Assembly: GCF_001612965.1 (NCBI RefSeq)
Contig: NZ_BDBL01000067.1
Coordinates: 1-32,753 of the forward strand
DNA from: Nocardia kruczakiae NBRC 101016
GTDB taxonomy: Bacteria > Actinomycetota > Actinomycetes > Mycobacteriales > Mycobacteriaceae
Direction: 5' to 3'
Length of the DNA: 32,753 bases
The notes below the pieces were generated by a model. The model was not told the DNA's origin and ran no database searches. It saw only the letters and a program-made list of their open reading frames with translations. Shown here one piece after another: positions 1-7,659 of the stretch. The translations under genes were made by a program, and so were the position numbers. Numbering within the stretch: position 1 is the first letter of the stretch; each line of letters opens with the position of its first letter.

Positions 1-100
1 GCAGTTGACCGGACAGGGTCAGGCCGGGGCGCGTCGAGGTGGCGGTGGCGTCGCCGGATGCGCTCGGTGAGGCGGCAGAACCCGGCGTGGCAACAGACAT
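1..100 (-). CDS. N-terminus of an unidentified protein, running off the left edge
   Basis: Reading leftward from an ATG at 98-100 there are 33 open codons to the window edge. The protein starts MSVATPGSAASPSASGDA and is rich in Ser, Ala and Thr, ending in TRPGLTLSGQL. A strong ribosome binding site (GGGGAAGGAAG) lies about ten bases upstream of the ATG, which supports a real start. A possible -10 hexamer TATAAA lies at 141-146 on the same strand, without a clear -35. A short polar tail followed by 'LTLSGQL' would suit the cytoplasmic N-terminus of a multi-membrane transporter such as an MFS protein, but that is only a guess because too little of the gene is present. Confidence 0.55.
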   Translation of the reverse strand, partial: MSVATPGSAASPSASGDATATSTRPGLTLSGQL

Positions 101-233
101 TGGCGAAAACTTCCTTCCCCCGCCCGTTTACTGCGCTGCCTTTATAACGTAACCGTAACGAGACCCCGATGGATGCCTTTCGCCCATCCTCGTGACAAAT
201 GAGGAGGCCCCCCGGGTGTGGCCTGGTGAGCGG

Positions 234-2321
234 TCACAACTCGGCCGCCGGATGAAACGGGCCGGTCAGTTCGGCATTCCCGCCGATCAGCAGGCGTTTG
301 AGCACCTTGCCGGTTTCGCCGCGCGGCAGTGCCGACAGGAAGGTGACATCGCGCGGTACCGAGAACCGGCTCAGCCGATTGCGGACGTAGGTGCGGATCA
401 TGTCCGGGTCCAGGCCCGAACCCTCCCGCTTGACGATGAACGCGGCCAGCCGTTGCCCGAATTCGTGGTCCGGCACGCCGACCACGGCCACGTCGGCGAT
501 CTGCGGCAGATGCGACAGTGCCTCCTCCACCGGCCGCGGGAAGACGTTCTCACCACCCGAGATGATCATCTCGTCGTCGCGGCCGGCGATGAACAGCCGC
601 CCGTCGGCGTCCAGGTACCCCAGGTCGCCGGTATCGAGCATGCCGTCGGTCTCGTCCGGCGGCGCCGAATTGACATATCCGTCGAACAGCATGTGGTTGC
701 CCACGTAGATGCGCCCGGTCGCGCCGATCGGCACGGGCTTCCGATTCGGGCCCAGCACGGCGATTTTCGTGCCCAGCGGCGGCCGCCCGGCGGTGGTCGG
801 CGCGGTCCGCAGATCCTCGGGGGTGGCGATGGTCGCCCACGACACCTCCGTGGAGCCGTAGATGTTGTAGAGCACGTCGCCGTAGTTGTCGGCGAACCGC
901 AGCACCGTGGCACCGGCCAGCGGGGCGCCGCAACTGGCCGCGATACGGAGGCTGGAGGTGTCGTAACGGGCCCGCACATGGGTCGGCAGGTCCAGGATCC
1001 GCTGCACCATGGTCGGCACGAGAATCACTGTGCCGACCCGGTTCTCGGCGATCCGGCGCAGGGTGTCGCGGGCATCGAACTGCTCCGGCAGGACGACGGT
1101 GGCGCGCAGCGCGGTACTCAATTGCAGCGCGGCCAGACCCCAGGTGTGGAACAGCGGCGCCGGAATCAGCATGGTGTCGTTCATCCGCAGCGGAATGCGC
1201 GACAACAGGGCCGCCACGGTGGCGAACCCCTTGGCGTGCGGTCGGCGCGCGCCCTTGGGAGTGCCGCTGGTCCCGGAGGTCAGCACGATCAACCGGCCCG
1301 GGCGTGCGGGTTTGTCGAAACCGTTGTCGCCCTGGGTGATCAGATCCTCGATGGTGGTGCGGCCGGGTGCGCCGTCGTCGGTGGCGATGCGGACGATGTC
1401 GGAGTGCAGATAGTGGATCAGTTCTTCCAGTTCGGCGTCGACGAACACGTGCGCCAGCCGGTGCCGCTGCACGATCTCCTCGATGCGCCGGGCCGACAGA
1501 CCCGCGTTCAGCAGGATCGTGTCCACACCGAGTTTGCCGGCCGCGACCATGGTTTCGACCATGCCGGCGTGATTGCGGGCGAGTAGGCCGATCGCATCGC
1601 CGGTGCGCAGGCCCAGTCCGGCCATCCCCCCGGCCAGCGCGGTACTGCGCCGGTCGATATCGGCGAAGGTGCGGCTGCGCCGATCGTCGACGACGGCGAT
1701 CCGGGTGGGGGAATGCGCGGCCGCGGCGGCGTAGCCGCCGGCCAGATTGAATCCCCACCGTGCGAGTCCGCGCAGCTGCCCCACGCTGCGGTCCGGCCGC
1801 GCGGTGCGTACCACGCCCGTACCGAGGATGTGGCGAGCGACGTCCGCGTGCCGCCGCAGGGGTGTGTTCTCGCGGTTGACCACGACCGAAGTCGGTGCGG
1901 CCGTGACCAATTCGCGCAGGCGCCGCAGCCCGGCGTCCAGCCAGGCCTGTGCCCCGGCGGTCGAGGTGCGCTCGGCGATCGGATGTATCCGGCCGGCGGC
2001 GAAACATGTGATCACCGCGCGGGTGCCGCCCTCGATGTCACGCAGCCGCACGGAGGCGAAGCTCCCGGTTGCCGCGCAGTACAACTCGAAAGCTTCCCCG
2101 GGCGGGCCCACCCGCACCGTCAGCGACAGTGTCCGAATCTCGGTGTCGGCGGTTCCGATGCGCAGCTGCCACAGCGGCGCGCCGGCGACGGTCTCGAGCC
2201 GTTCACAGGCGCCGATTCCGGTGAAGATGCGCGGATACAGCTGCGGGTCGACGAGCAGCGCCCAGACGGCGCTGCGCTCGACCGGCAGCTCGACGGCGGT
2301 GTCGAAAACCTCGGTAGCCAA
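234..2321 (-). CDS. START/SRPBCC domain fused to an AMP-binding acyl-CoA synthetase
   Basis: Seen: a protein of about 695 residues with two modules. Residues 1-145 look like a SRPBCC (START-like) hydrophobic-ligand domain, beginning FDTAVELPVERSAVWALL. Residues ~185-690 form an adenylate-forming enzyme: the ATP loop TSGTSGTPKG at ~348-357, YGSTE at ~488-492, the TGD aspartate at ~566, SGGENVFP at the hinge, and the A10 lysine of PRGETGK at ~672. Known: this family activates carboxylic acids to acyl-CoA through acyl-AMP. Inferred: a fatty or other hydrophobic acid is the substrate and the START-like domain may present or sense it. Start choice: the frame is open to 2510, but the first 63 residues look unlike the domain. 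The TTG at 2321 has GAGAAG nine bases upstream. It is divergent from the antigen-85-like gene, with 254 bp between. Confidence 0.8.
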   Translation of the reverse strand: MATEVFDTAVELPVERSAVWALLVDPQLYPRIFTGIGACERLETVAGAPLWQLRIGTADTEIRTLSLTVRVGPPGEAFELYCAATGSFASVRLRDIEGGTRAVITCFAAGRIHPIAERTSTAGAQAWLDAGLRRLRELVTAAPTSVVVNRENTPLRRHADVARHILGTGVVRTARPDRSVGQLRGLARWGFNLAGGYAAAAAHSPTRIAVVDDRRSRTFADIDRRSTALAGGMAGLGLRTGDAIGLLARNHAGMVETMVAAGKLGVDTILLNAGLSARRIEEIVQRHRLAHVFVDAELEELIHYLHSDIVRIATDDGAPGRTTIEDLITQGDNGFDKPARPGRLIVLTSGTSGTPKGARRPHAKGFATVAALLSRIPLRMNDTMLIPAPLFHTWGLAALQLSTALRATVVLPEQFDARDTLRRIAENRVGTVILVPTMVQRILDLPTHVRARYDTSSLRIAASCGAPLAGATVLRFADNYGDVLYNIYGSTEVSWATIATPEDLRTAPTTAGRPPLGTKIAVLGPNRKPVPIGATGRIYVGNHMLFDGYVNSAPPDETDGMLDTGDLGYLDADGRLFIAGRDDEMIISGGENVFPRPVEEALSHLPQIADVAVVGVPDHEFGQRLAAFIVKREGSGLDPDMIRTYVRNRLSRFSVPRDVTFLSALPRGETGKVLKRLLIGGNAELTGPFHPAAEL

Positions 2322-2584
2322 CTTCTTACACTTCTCGCGGGCCGGTTCCTCGAGCGCACCGGCGGGAATTCCTTTGTAACCGGGATCGACTTCGCGTAGA
2401 AGATGCCTTGTGACAATTCCCGGCGCGCCCGGTGCCGCGGTTGTGAGTTCGCCGCCGATCGTCCGGAGCGTGATGTGCGTCGCAGCCCGGAACGGAACGT
2501 CGGCCGCCACCTCGATCGTTGAGCCAGCGGCTGTCCCGCGTCACAACGGTGCCGGACCCCGCCGGAAAAGGATGTGTGAACTCG

Positions 2585-3598
2585 ATGAGCAGGCGATTCG
2601 GGTCCCGGTACCGGCGCCCGGCGGTGCTGTGCCTGGCGTCGGCGGTCGTGGCGGCGCTGTCGACCGGCGTCGCCACGGCGACGACCGAGACATCCTCGTT
2701 CGCGGACGGATCCCGGATCGACCGGATCATCGAGTCCGATGCCCGCCACGTGACGCTCCTCGTGTACTCGGCGGCCATGGACCGCACGGTGAGCATGCGA
2801 GTACTGCGGCCCGCCGAGACCTCGTCGCCGGCTCCGGTGCTGTACCTGCTCGACGGCGCGGAGGACGGCATCGGGCCCGGCGGCATCGAAACCTCGTGGG
2901 AAACACGCACCGACATCGACGCTTTCACGGCGGACAAGGACGTCACCGTGGTCACCGTCCTCGACGGCCGCTACACCTACTACACCGATTGGCTCGCCGA
3001 CGATCCGGTGCTGGGTCGCAACGAATGGACGACCTTCCTCACGCGTGAACTGCCGCCGCTCGTCGATGCCGCGCTGCACACCTCGGGTCGCAACGCCATA
3101 GCGGGGGTGTCGATGTCGGCGACGTCGGCGCTCGCGCTGGCGCAGGCGGCTCCCGGACTGTACGCCGCGGTGGGATCGTTCAGCGGATGCGCTCGAACGG
3201 GTACCGATCCGGGCCGTCGCTTCGTGCAGGCGGTGGTGGCCTCCGGCGGCGGCAATCCGTGGAACATGTGGGGCCCGGACGGTTCGCCGGGCTGGACCGA
3301 CGCCGACCCCAGCACGCCCGCGAATGTGGAAAAACTGCGCGGGACAGAGCTTTTCGTGACCGCGGGGGTGCCGCGGCCCGGCGGTGCGGCCGACGGTCCG
3401 GCCGTCGCCGATCCCGTCGGCGGCGGAGCCCTGGAAGCGGTCGTCGCGCAATGCACCCGGCGCCTGCAGGAGGTGACCGAGAGTAGGGGAATCCCGGCCA
3501 CGTACCGCTACACGCCGGGTGGGTTGCACGACTGGCCGTATTGGGAGCGGTCCCTGCACGAGGCATGGCCCGATTTCGCGCGGGCGCTCGCCGGGTGA
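2585..3598 (+). CDS. Secreted antigen-85-family mycolyltransferase-like esterase
   Basis: Seen: 337 residues with an N-terminal signal peptide (basic MSRRFGSRYRR, then a hydrophobic run, probable cleavage near residue 33) and an esterase D / antigen 85 alpha-beta hydrolase fold. The nucleophile elbow is GVSMS with Ser176. The catalytic histidine is probably His315 in GLHDWPYW, which parallels the His-x-Trp-x-Tyr-Trp segment of antigen 85. NPWNMWGPD also matches the family. Known: antigen 85 proteins move mycolic acids between trehalose esters and onto arabinogalactan outside the membrane. Inferred: a mycolyltransferase or a related envelope esterase; exact substrate unknown. Start: a GGAAAAGGA ribosome site at 2564-2572 could serve GTG 2576 (tight) or ATG 2585 (loose). 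It ends 9 bp from the convergent methyltransferase gene. Confidence 0.8.
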   Translation: MSRRFGSRYRRPAVLCLASAVVAALSTGVATATTETSSFADGSRIDRIIESDARHVTLLVYSAAMDRTVSMRVLRPAETSSPAPVLYLLDGAEDGIGPGGIETSWETRTDIDAFTADKDVTVVTVLDGRYTYYTDWLADDPVLGRNEWTTFLTRELPPLVDAALHTSGRNAIAGVSMSATSALALAQAAPGLYAAVGSFSGCARTGTDPGRRFVQAVVASGGGNPWNMWGPDGSPGWTDADPSTPANVEKLRGTELFVTAGVPRPGGAADGPAVADPVGGGALEAVVAQCTRRLQEVTESRGIPATYRYTPGGLHDWPYWERSLHEAWPDFARALAG

Positions 3599-3607
3599 CG
3601 GCTCGAA

Positions 3608-4429
3608 TCAGGGTTTGCGGGCGACACCCGCGTAGCCGTCGAGGGGCCGGACCTCGGGCAGCGGCTCGTCCGGATCCGGCCGCCACCGGGCCAGATATTC
3701 CAGGCCGGGTTCGACCAGGACCAGATCGCCGAGCAGATCCATGATCTCGGCGCGGGTGCGCAGCCGATCGCCGCGGCCGGTGACGCGTTCGGTCACCGCG
3801 AGCATACGGTCCATCTGCTCGGGCGGTCCCTCACTGGTCAGATGTGACAGCGCCAGATAACTACCGGAAGCGATGGTGGCGCGCAGTCGCTCGAATACCG
3901 TCGCGGCCAGGGCGTCGTCGGCCACGAAATGCAACATCGACACCATCAGGACGGCGACCGGCCGATCGAAATCCAGCAGCTCGCGGACCTGCGGATGCTC
4001 GAGCACCCCGTCGATATCGGTGAAATCTCCGTGTACCGCGGTCGCGTTCGGATTGTCCGCCAGCAGCTTGCGGCTCATGGTCACCGCGACCGGATCGATA
4101 TCGACATAGACCACCCGCGCGTCCGGGACCACGCGCTGCGCGATCTCGTGCACGTTGCCCGCCGTCGGAATTCCGGAGCCCAGATCGAGGAATTGGTCGA
4201 TACCCGCCTCGGCGAGAAAACCGACCGCACGCTGCAAAAATGCGCGGTTGGCCCGGGCCGTGCGCGGAACTTCGGGAATGACCTCGATCATTTGCGCCGC
4301 GACCGACCGATCCACCTCGAAATTGGCGAATCCTCCCAGCAGATAGTCGTACACTCGCGCCGGGCTGGGAATCCGGGGGTCGATGTCGTCGGCCGCCCAG
4401 TCGGGTAACAGAGGTTGCACGCCGCTCAT
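3608..4429 (-). CDS. SAM-dependent methyltransferase, DUF574 (Methyltransf_19) type
   Basis: Seen: 273 residues. The N-terminus (DIDPRIPSPARVYDYLLGG, then AANRAF-like ARANRAFLQRAV) is the hallmark of the actinobacterial DUF574 family, and FLDLGSGIPT is the S-adenosylmethionine-binding motif I. VVYVDIDPVAV carries the acidic residue that would hold the ribose. Known: the family is expanded in streptomycetes and nocardiae and mostly has no assigned substrate. Neighbours: its ATG overlaps the stop of the upstream diguanylate cyclase by 4 bp (ATGA at 4426-4429), so the two are almost certainly co-transcribed and translationally coupled. The methyl acceptor cannot be read from the sequence. Confidence 0.88.
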   Translation of the reverse strand: MSGVQPLLPDWAADDIDPRIPSPARVYDYLLGGFANFEVDRSVAAQMIEVIPEVPRTARANRAFLQRAVGFLAEAGIDQFLDLGSGIPTAGNVHEIAQRVVPDARVVYVDIDPVAVTMSRKLLADNPNATAVHGDFTDIDGVLEHPQVRELLDFDRPVAVLMVSMLHFVADDALAATVFERLRATIASGSYLALSHLTSEGPPEQMDRMLAVTERVTGRGDRLRTRAEIMDLLGDLVLVEPGLEYLARWRPDPDEPLPEVRPLDGYAGVARKP

Positions 4430-5724
4430 CCTAGGCCGCGCACCCGGGCGGCGACATCAGCCGCATGAAGGACCCAGCGGTTGCGTCCGCTGGCCTTCGC
4501 GCGGTACAGCCCGGCGTCGGCGGCATCGAGCAGCCGCTCGGCGTCGGTGCCGGTGACAGGGGTGACGATCGCGCCGATGCACGCGGAGATCATCAGGGCG
4601 TGATTGTCGACGGGGATGGGTTCGGCCAGCGCGTCGAGCAGGCGCTGGGCCACCGCGGCGATGTGCTCGGTATCGCAGGTCGGGCGTACCAGCCCGACGA
4701 ATTCGTCGCCGCCCACCCGGGCCAGCATGATCGCCGGAACCGCCGCCGAGAGCCGCTCGGCCACGGCCGCGAGGAGCCGATCACCGACTCCGTGGCCGTA
4801 GGTGTCGTTGACCGATTTGAATCCGTCGAGGTCGATGAAACACAAGCCGATACAGTCCTCGGGCCCCGCGTCGGTGATGATGGCCGACAGCACTTCGACC
4901 AGTTGCCGCCGATTCGGCAGGCCGGTCAGTGGGTCCAGCCGGGCCTGGCGATGCAATTCGGCCTGCAATTCCCGCCGCTGCGTGGTGTCCTCGCCGACCA
5001 CCAGCAGATACGCCGCCCGTCCGCCGGTCGCCGGCACCAGGGTGATCGCCCATGTGGCCCAGCCGTCGACACCCTCGGGACGCGGGTAGCGCAATTCCAT
5101 CCGGACCGTGCCCGAGCCGGCGTGCAAAAGCTCGCCCAGTACGCGGCGCCGCAATTCCACGCGGTCGTCCGGATGTATCAGATCGGTGACCCCGCGTTCG
5201 AGCAGATACTCGCGGCTGACACCGAGCATCGCGGCCATCGCGGGATTCACGTCGACCACCCGGCCCTCGGCGTCACCGATGCCGATGGCGATGGCGGCAT
5301 TGTCGAATACCACCCGGAATCGCGCCTCGGCGGCATTGCGGGCGTCGGCCATCGCCGAGTGCAGCATTTCCTGATGCCGCGCCCGGGTGGCGAGTAACTC
5401 CTCGGTATATCCGCGGGCCATCTCGCCCAGAACCACGATCACCCGATCGCCCGGCGGGAACACGGTGGTGGCCAGTGGGGTCAGCGCACGGGCGGAGCGG
5501 GGCATGACCTGAGGGTCGGTGAGGTTGGCGCGCACCAGGGCGGCGCCGATCGTGGCCGCGGCCGCGGCGTCGAACGGTTCGGCCCCGACAATCGCGACGA
5601 GCTGCTCGAGCAGACCTGCCAGCAGTTGCTCCAGCTCGCGCATGGACATGGGAACGAAGCCGGTGTCGGCGATCGCGATGCGCCATCGTCGAGCCAGTTC
5701 ACCGATCCCGGTTTCCCCTGTCAT
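4426..5724 (-). CDS. PAS-GGDEF diguanylate cyclase
   Basis: Seen: about 432 residues. The first ~125 form the helical N-terminal region common to nocardial and mycobacterial cyclases. A PAS domain follows at ~130-250 (FRVVFDNAAIAIGIGD, VNPAMAAMLGVS), then a GGDEF domain at ~262-425. The active-site motif VGGDEF is intact at ~337-342, as is the metal-binding FIDLDGFKSVND. No EAL or HD-GYP domain follows. The usual RxxD inhibitory site just before GGDEF is absent (the segment reads PAIMLARV). Known: GGDEF proteins make cyclic di-GMP from two GTP. Inferred: a cytoplasmic sensor with a small ligand or redox signal on PAS, without product inhibition through the standard I-site. Start: ATG 5724 follows AGGCGGGG; an in-frame GTG and TTG lie just upstream. 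First gene of the operon with the methyltransferase. Confidence 0.92.
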   Translation of the reverse strand: MTGETGIGELARRWRIAIADTGFVPMSMRELEQLLAGLLEQLVAIVGAEPFDAAAAATIGAALVRANLTDPQVMPRSARALTPLATTVFPPGDRVIVVLGEMARGYTEELLATRARHQEMLHSAMADARNAAEARFRVVFDNAAIAIGIGDAEGRVVDVNPAMAAMLGVSREYLLERGVTDLIHPDDRVELRRRVLGELLHAGSGTVRMELRYPRPEGVDGWATWAITLVPATGGRAAYLLVVGEDTTQRRELQAELHRQARLDPLTGLPNRRQLVEVLSAIITDAGPEDCIGLCFIDLDGFKSVNDTYGHGVGDRLLAAVAERLSAAVPAIMLARVGGDEFVGLVRPTCDTEHIAAVAQRLLDALAEPIPVDNHALMISACIGAIVTPVTGTDAERLLDAADAGLYRAKASGRNRWVLHAADVAARVRGLG

Positions 5725-5808
5725 GCACACCAACCCCGCCTCGGAACTACTCCCAGCGACTTGTGAGTACGGCGCGGCGCCGAACCAGAGAACCAGATTA
5801 CCGCGCCG

Positions 5809-5855
5809 AGCGGGCCCGCAAGATCACGGCTGTGACGTGATGCTGCGGGCCCGCT
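5809..5855 (-). terminator. Long hairpin downstream of lsr2
   Basis: AGCGGGCCCGCA (5809-5820) and TGCGGGCCCGCT (5844-5855) form a perfect 12-bp stem. After a two-base mismatch, an inner 6-bp stem follows (ATCACG 5823-5828 with CGTGAT 5836-5841) around a 7-base loop. It lies 46 bases past the lsr2 stop and before the cyclase start. No T-run follows, as is common for actinobacterial terminators. It would separate lsr2 from the cyclase operon. Confidence 0.7.
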
Positions 5856-5901
5856 GGGTGCGGAGCGTACGTGCGATCTCGGTCGAAAGATCGGATGCCG
5901 G

Positions 5902-6237
5902 CTACTTGCTCGCTTTGTGATAGGCGGCGACAACCTCCGAGGAAATGCGGCCGCGCGCGGAGACGTTATAGCCGTGTTTCTTGGCCCATTCCCGGATCGC
6001 CACCGTCTGCTCACGGTCGGCCGCGGACTTGGTGCGGGTGCCGCCGCCGGACTTGAGGCGGCCGACCTTGCGGGACTTTTCCGTCCAGGGTTCGAGTGCC
6101 CCGCGCAGCTTCCCGGCATTCAATGTCGACAGGTCGATTTCATACGCCACACCGTCGATCGAGAACTGCACGGTCTCATCCGCTTTGGACTTCCCGTCGT
6201 AATCATCGATGAGTGTGACGGTGACTTTCTTGGCCAT
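5902..6237 (-). CDS. lsr2: Lsr2 nucleoid-associated protein
   Basis: Seen: 111 residues starting MAKKVTVTLIDDYDGKS. The N-terminal beta-rich dimerisation domain includes DETVQFSIDGVAYEIDLS. A basic Ser/Gly/Lys linker follows, then the C-terminal DNA-binding domain with REWAKKHGYNVSARGRI. The RGR in this last part is the AT-hook-like loop that inserts into the minor groove. Length and domain order match mycobacterial Lsr2. Known: Lsr2 bridges and silences AT-rich, often horizontally acquired, DNA and works like H-NS. Start: ATG 6237 has AAAGGG eight bases upstream; an open extension to 6381 lacks homology. The upstream region is relatively AT-rich, which fits the autoregulation known for the family. 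Nocardiae often carry more than one paralogue, so this may not be the only copy. Confidence 0.95.
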   Translation of the reverse strand: MAKKVTVTLIDDYDGKSKADETVQFSIDGVAYEIDLSTLNAGKLRGALEPWTEKSRKVGRLKSGGGTRTKSAADREQTVAIREWAKKHGYNVSARGRISSEVVAAYHKASK

Positions 6238-6586
6238 GATCGAGCCCTTTCGCACTGACACGGAGCAACTGGGATTGTGTATACCGTACCGTATTGCGAC
6301 CGGCCGTAGTGAATCCCGTGCTATTCGGGCGGTTTCGATCGTGAATGTTCCCGGAATGAGAAAAGAATCGGCAGGACGCATTTAGTGCGAGGTCCGCAAA
6401 AGTTATCCGGAATGCTCGCGGTCTTCGGACATCGCGCGGGAGTTCGGATCGCCGGGGCCGGATAAAGGGATCGGCGCGCGGGTACCCGGCTGCCGACCCT
6501 CGCGGCGGGTGCGAGCGGGGGATATTGCATACATAGTGATGTATGCATATGATGACGAGCGGTTGCGACGGAGAGGAGTGCGGAGC
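6238..6586. other. Divergent intergenic region between lsr2 and the CDF exporter
   Basis: This 349-base stretch holds both promoters and no convincing gene. On the lsr2 side a TATACA hexamer reads leftward at 6278-6283, preceded by a doubled TACGG; I find no good -35 for it. The middle (about 6300-6500) shows several A/T-rich patches against the GC-rich background but no recognisable RNA or ORF. On the CDF side lies the palindromic promoter described separately at 6525-6553. Confidence 0.6.
6525..6553 (+). promoter_or_regulatory. Promoter with metal-sensor-type operator for the CDF exporter
   Basis: TTGCAT (6525-6530) and TATGAT (6548-6553) form a sigma-70-type -35/-10 pair exactly 17 bases apart. 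Between and overlapping them is a perfect 9-bp inverted repeat, TGCATACAT-AGTG-ATGTATGCA (6526-6547). A repressor bound here would block RNA polymerase directly. AT-rich dyads of this size upstream of metal exporters are typical of ArsR/SmtB-family sensors such as NmtR, CmtR or KmtR. The sensor gene itself is not in this window. The 17-base spacer argues against a MerR-type activator, which uses 19-20. Confidence 0.75.
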
Positions 6587-7600
6587 ATGGGTGCCGGACA
6601 TACACACGGCTCGGGCTACGGGCACGCGCACAGTCATGCGCACGCCACTCCCGACAGCGATCGGCGCTGGCTGGCCGGGGCGCTCGCGGTCATCGTGGTC
6701 TTCCTCCTCGGCGAGGTGGTCGTGGGTGTGGTGGCCGGCTCGCTGGCCCTGCTGTCCGATGCCGCGCACATGCTCACCGACGCCGCCTCGATCGCGCTGG
6801 CGCTGTGGGCGATTCGCCTCGCGGCGCGACCGCCGGCCGGGCGGATGACCTTCGGCTGGAAGCGGGTGGAAATCCTGTCCGCCCAAGCCAACGGTCTGAC
6901 GTTGCTGGTCCTGTCGGCCTGGCTGCTCTACGAGGCGATCCGCCGCCTGATCCAGCCACCCTCGGTCACCGGTGGACTGGTGCTCGCGACCGCGCTGGTG
7001 GGTGTGGTGGTGAATCTCGCTGCCACCTGGATGATTTCGCGCGCCAACCGCAGCAGCCTGAATGTCGAGGGCGCGTTCCAGCACATCCTCACCGATCTCT
7101 ACGCCTTCCTGGCGACCGCGGTGGCCGGGGTGGTCATCATGCTCACCGGATTCGAACGCGCCGACGCGATCGCGACGCTGGTGGTGGTCGCGCTGATGGT
7201 GAAGGCGGGTGTGGGCCTGGTCCGGGCGTCGAGCCGGATCTTCCTGGAGGCCGCCCCGGCCGATATCGATCCCGCCGCGGTGGGCGCCGGCATGGCCGCC
7301 CGCGACGGGGTGGTCGAGGTGCACGATCTGCACATCTGGGAGATCACCTCGGGGTCCCCCGCTCTCTCGGCGCACGTGCTGGTCGAACCCGGCCGCGACT
7401 GCCACGCGGTGCGCCAGGATCTGGCGCGGTGGCTGGCCGCCGACCATCACATCGAGCACGCCACGCTGCAGGTCGATCACGCACAGCCCGAACTGATCGA
7501 ACTCGGCGCCGTGCCGAGCGGCCACTGCGCCGAGTCGCACGGCCCCGCGCATCGCTCACCGGATGTCGCGCACACCCACGAATCCGGTAATCAGAACTAA
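6587..7600 (+). CDS. CDF-family divalent metal cation exporter
   Basis: Seen: 337 residues starting MGAGHTHGSGYGHAHSHAH, a histidine-rich cytoplasmic tail. Six membrane segments follow, then a C-terminal cytoplasmic domain (~residues 230-310) and a second His-rich tail. The transport-site pairs are HxxxD in helix 2 (AHMLTD, His61/Asp65) and HxxxD in helix 5 (HILTD, His166/Asp170). Known: CDF proteins exchange cytoplasmic metal for protons, and an HD-HD site usually means Zn2+, Cd2+ or sometimes Co2+. Inferred: zinc/cadmium efflux. Start: ATG 6587 has a strong GAGAGGAG ribosome site at 6571-6578, eight bases away. Transcription is probably metal-induced through the palindrome at 6526-6547. The CtaG-like gene begins 59 bases downstream and may be co-transcribed. 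Confidence 0.93.
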   Translation: MGAGHTHGSGYGHAHSHAHATPDSDRRWLAGALAVIVVFLLGEVVVGVVAGSLALLSDAAHMLTDAASIALALWAIRLAARPPAGRMTFGWKRVEILSAQANGLTLLVLSAWLLYEAIRRLIQPPSVTGGLVLATALVGVVVNLAATWMISRANRSSLNVEGAFQHILTDLYAFLATAVAGVVIMLTGFERADAIATLVVVALMVKAGVGLVRASSRIFLEAAPADIDPAAVGAGMAARDGVVEVHDLHIWEITSGSPALSAHVLVEPGRDCHAVRQDLARWLAADHHIEHATLQVDHAQPELIELGAVPSGHCAESHGPAHRSPDVAHTHESGNQN

Positions 7601-7659
7601 CCGGACACCCCGCCGGACCGGCGCAAACGCTCCCGAAAGCCGGGTGGATACTGGCTGCC

